Shown one piece after another: positions 16,288 through 17,539 of a stretch of DNA of 17,539 nucleotides (position 1 is the stretch's first letter; every line of letters begins with the position of its first letter). The notes below the pieces were generated by a model. It ran no database searches. It saw only the letters and a list, made by a program, of their open reading frames with translations, and had not been told where the DNA came from. The translations under genes and the position numbers were made by a program. This DNA comes from Gp6-AA40 sp036742665 (GTDB lineage Bacteria > Acidobacteriota > Vicinamibacteria > Vicinamibacterales > UBA2999). The stretch lies in assembly GCA_036742665.1 (NCBI GenBank), contig DAINQP010000128.1:1-17539 (forward strand), in the 5' to 3' direction.

Positions 16288-16319
16288 CTCGCTTTTGCCC
16301 TTTGCCCTTTGCCCTTTGA
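16288..16319. repeat. Right arm of CAAAGGG-type inverted repeat pair (tandem TTTGCCC)
   Basis: On the + strand it contains three 7-base TTTGCCC units followed by TTTGA, ending 5 bases before the stop of the outer-membrane protein gene. It pairs with 15805-15836 at 30 of 32 positions. Confidence 0.9.
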
Positions 16320-16324
16320 CCTGA

Positions 16325-16996
16325 CTAGAAGACAACAAAGATGCTCGCGCTGGCCGAGAACTGATTCCGCCTTTTGTCTTCGACAGTGATACCGCCCGAA
16401 AGAATGTCGAGGCGAACGTCGCCGCGCGCGCCGAGGCCACGCAAAAGCCCTTTTGGACGCTGCATCAGCACACGCCGCACGCCGCCGCCAAAGTAGAACA
16501 GGTGGCCGTGTTCGCTCAAGGTCAAGCCTTCGTGCAATTGCCGCAGGTAGCCGGCGCCAGCGGTGGCAAACGGCACCCAGCCTTCCATACGGAACTCATG
16601 CAGCCTGATGACGACGCCACCGTCGATCAGGTATTGATCCAGACGCTCAACCGCTTCCACCGATGGTGCGTTCTCCACGTCGTCAGTGACGCTCGTGCGC
16701 ACATCAGGACGTGCGAACAGCGTGTGCGCCTCGAGTCCAAAGCGACGCGTGAGGTCAATCGCGGCGTGCAGGTGGAGGCCAATGGTCCCCGCCTGCTCGG
16801 TTGACGTGGCAAACAGCCGGTAGGGGTCCGTCGAGTTCGTGCGCAGATTGGCGTCCGCGTCGCCCAACGTCGCGCCGCTAAAGAATCCAACGCCCGCCCC
16901 TAACTGCAGACGATGCAGCGGCGGATCAGTCTGCGCGCGGGCCGTAGATGCAGCCAGCAGCACGAGAGCGGCGATCAGCGATGCGCGCAGAGTCAC
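16325..16996 (-). CDS. Putative outer-membrane beta-barrel protein
   Basis: 223 residues with a signal peptide (MTLRASLIAALVLLAASTARAQ). The mature sequence is made of alternating amphipathic strands (HRLQLGAGVGFFSGATLG, IGLHLHAAIDLTRRFGLEAHTLFA, WVPFATAGAGYLRQL, HLFYFGGGVRRVL, GARGDVRLDIL) and ends in ...SIFVVF with a C-terminal phenylalanine, the usual signal for outer-membrane insertion. The size suits an 8-stranded barrel. The start is GTG at 16996, overlapping the upstream protease stop in the four bases GTGA, so translation is coupled. The family is not recognised. Pairing with a secreted protease suggests a linked envelope function (inference). Confidence 0.72.
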   Translation of the reverse strand: MTLRASLIAALVLLAASTARAQTDPPLHRLQLGAGVGFFSGATLGDADANLRTNSTDPYRLFATSTEQAGTIGLHLHAAIDLTRRFGLEAHTLFARPDVRTSVTDDVENAPSVEAVERLDQYLIDGGVVIRLHEFRMEGWVPFATAGAGYLRQLHEGLTLSEHGHLFYFGGGVRRVLMQRPKGLLRGLGARGDVRLDILSGGITVEDKRRNQFSASASIFVVF

Positions 16997-17539
16997 TTCG
17001 GCCGCACGGAGACGTCGAAGCGATCGCTCGCGCCGCCTTCCGGCGCGACGATGAGCCGCGGTAACAGCGTCACTTGAAAATCGACGTCGATGCCGCTCGG
17101 CGAGAAGAAGCTGTCGATATCGGCATCATCCAGCGGCTCGACGCGAATCACATGCGCGCCAGGCGTCAGGCCGGCAATCTGAAATGTGCCGCCCTGTCCG
17201 AGTGAGAAGCCGCCAATGAGTGTGCCGGTCTTCGGGTTGAACGCGACGACATGGGCGCCGATGACACCCGTACCGTTGCGCACCACCCGGCCGCTGATAG
17301 CGCCCGTCGTGTCGTCGAAATCCCCGTCGGGATAGAGATCGGACACGCCGGCAATGTCATCGGGCTGCAACGTGCGATCGGAGGTGACGCCGCGACCCAA
17401 TGAAATGGGAAACATCACCGCACCTGACGCGAGCACCCGTCGCCCGCCGTCGGGCCGGATTTCGGTCTCGCCAATCGCCGAGTGACCGAGCCCGATGAAG
17501 TGCCCGATCTCGTGCGTGGCGACGGATTGCAGATCGAAA
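16993..17539 (-). CDS. Metzincin-type secreted protease with carboxypeptidase-regulatory-like domain, 5' truncated by window edge
   Basis: The frame is open to the right edge, so the N-terminus lies outside; a GTG at 17436 is internal. The edge-proximal residues read VATHEIGHFIGLGHS, a complete HExxHxxGxxH zinc motif (17482-17514), followed by the Met-turn GAVMFP and the DDIAGVSDLYP ending typical of matrixin-like (M10-type) catalytic domains. After a short linker, GAISGRVVRNGTGVIGAHVVAFN ... GTFQIAGLTPGAHVIRVEPL is a carboxypeptidase-regulatory-like (transthyretin-type) domain. The visible C-terminus is VSVRPK. The protein is presumably secreted; the signal peptide and prodomain are not visible. 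It is coupled by a GTGA overlap to the beta-barrel gene. Confidence 0.87.
   Translation of the reverse strand, partial: FDLQSVATHEIGHFIGLGHSAIGETEIRPDGGRRVLASGAVMFPISLGRGVTSDRTLQPDDIAGVSDLYPDGDFDDTTGAISGRVVRNGTGVIGAHVVAFNPKTGTLIGGFSLGQGGTFQIAGLTPGAHVIRVEPLDDADIDSFFSPSGIDVDFQVTLLPRLIVAPEGGASDRFDVSVRPK

Overview
The window is a GC-rich chromosomal segment, most likely from an acidobacterium of the Vicinamibacteria type or a close relative. This is an inference from gene content: DUF6152 proteins, exported PQQ and NHL beta-propellers, a DUF885 hydrolase, four-helix-bundle (S23/IVP) genes and many short intergenic repeats. There is no rRNA marker to confirm it. A run of 100 N at 1428-1527 marks a scaffold gap, so the source is a draft or metagenome assembly. 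Apart from a partial sialidase-like gene at the left edge (+ strand), every gene is on the minus strand, so the right edge is upstream.

Layout from right to left, in transcription order: (1) a partial metzincin-like secreted protease with a carboxypeptidase-regulatory-like C-terminal domain, whose stop overlaps the start of a small outer-membrane beta-barrel candidate (16325-17539). (2) A repeat-rich stretch with a truncated four-helix-bundle gene bounded by inverted CAAAGGG-type repeats (15752-16324). (3) Aconitase acnA (13057-15768), followed by a hairpin of the same repeat family. (4) An unusual gene (11710-12969) joining an ECF-type sigma factor to a PheS-like class II aminoacyl-tRNA synthetase core, then an intact four-helix-bundle gene and queG (epoxyqueuosine reductase). 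(5) A tightly packed run of exported or peripheral proteins: a DUF6152 protein, an uncharacterised secreted protein, a YqgE/AlgH protein, an M49-like lipoprotein peptidase, an NHL-repeat propeller, a PQQ-dependent dehydrogenase and a DUF885 hydrolase (1591-10100). (6) A 25-bp tandem repeat array containing the gap, and a second DUF6152 gene (748-1146), convergent with the sialidase-like gene.

Working together: the run from 10100 to 1591 has overlaps or gaps of a few to about 60 bases and looks like one or two operons for envelope or periplasmic catabolism (PQQ oxidation, peptide and ester hydrolysis). The fusion, four-helix-bundle and queG stretch is loosely RNA/tRNA-themed. The strongest candidate for something undescribed is the sigma factor-PheS fusion, which suggests transcription initiation controlled by an amino-acid- or adenylate-sensing synthetase fold. 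A second theme is that short repeats lie exactly at gene ends and in two cases supply start or stop codons. All functions are read from sequence motifs; no database search was possible.
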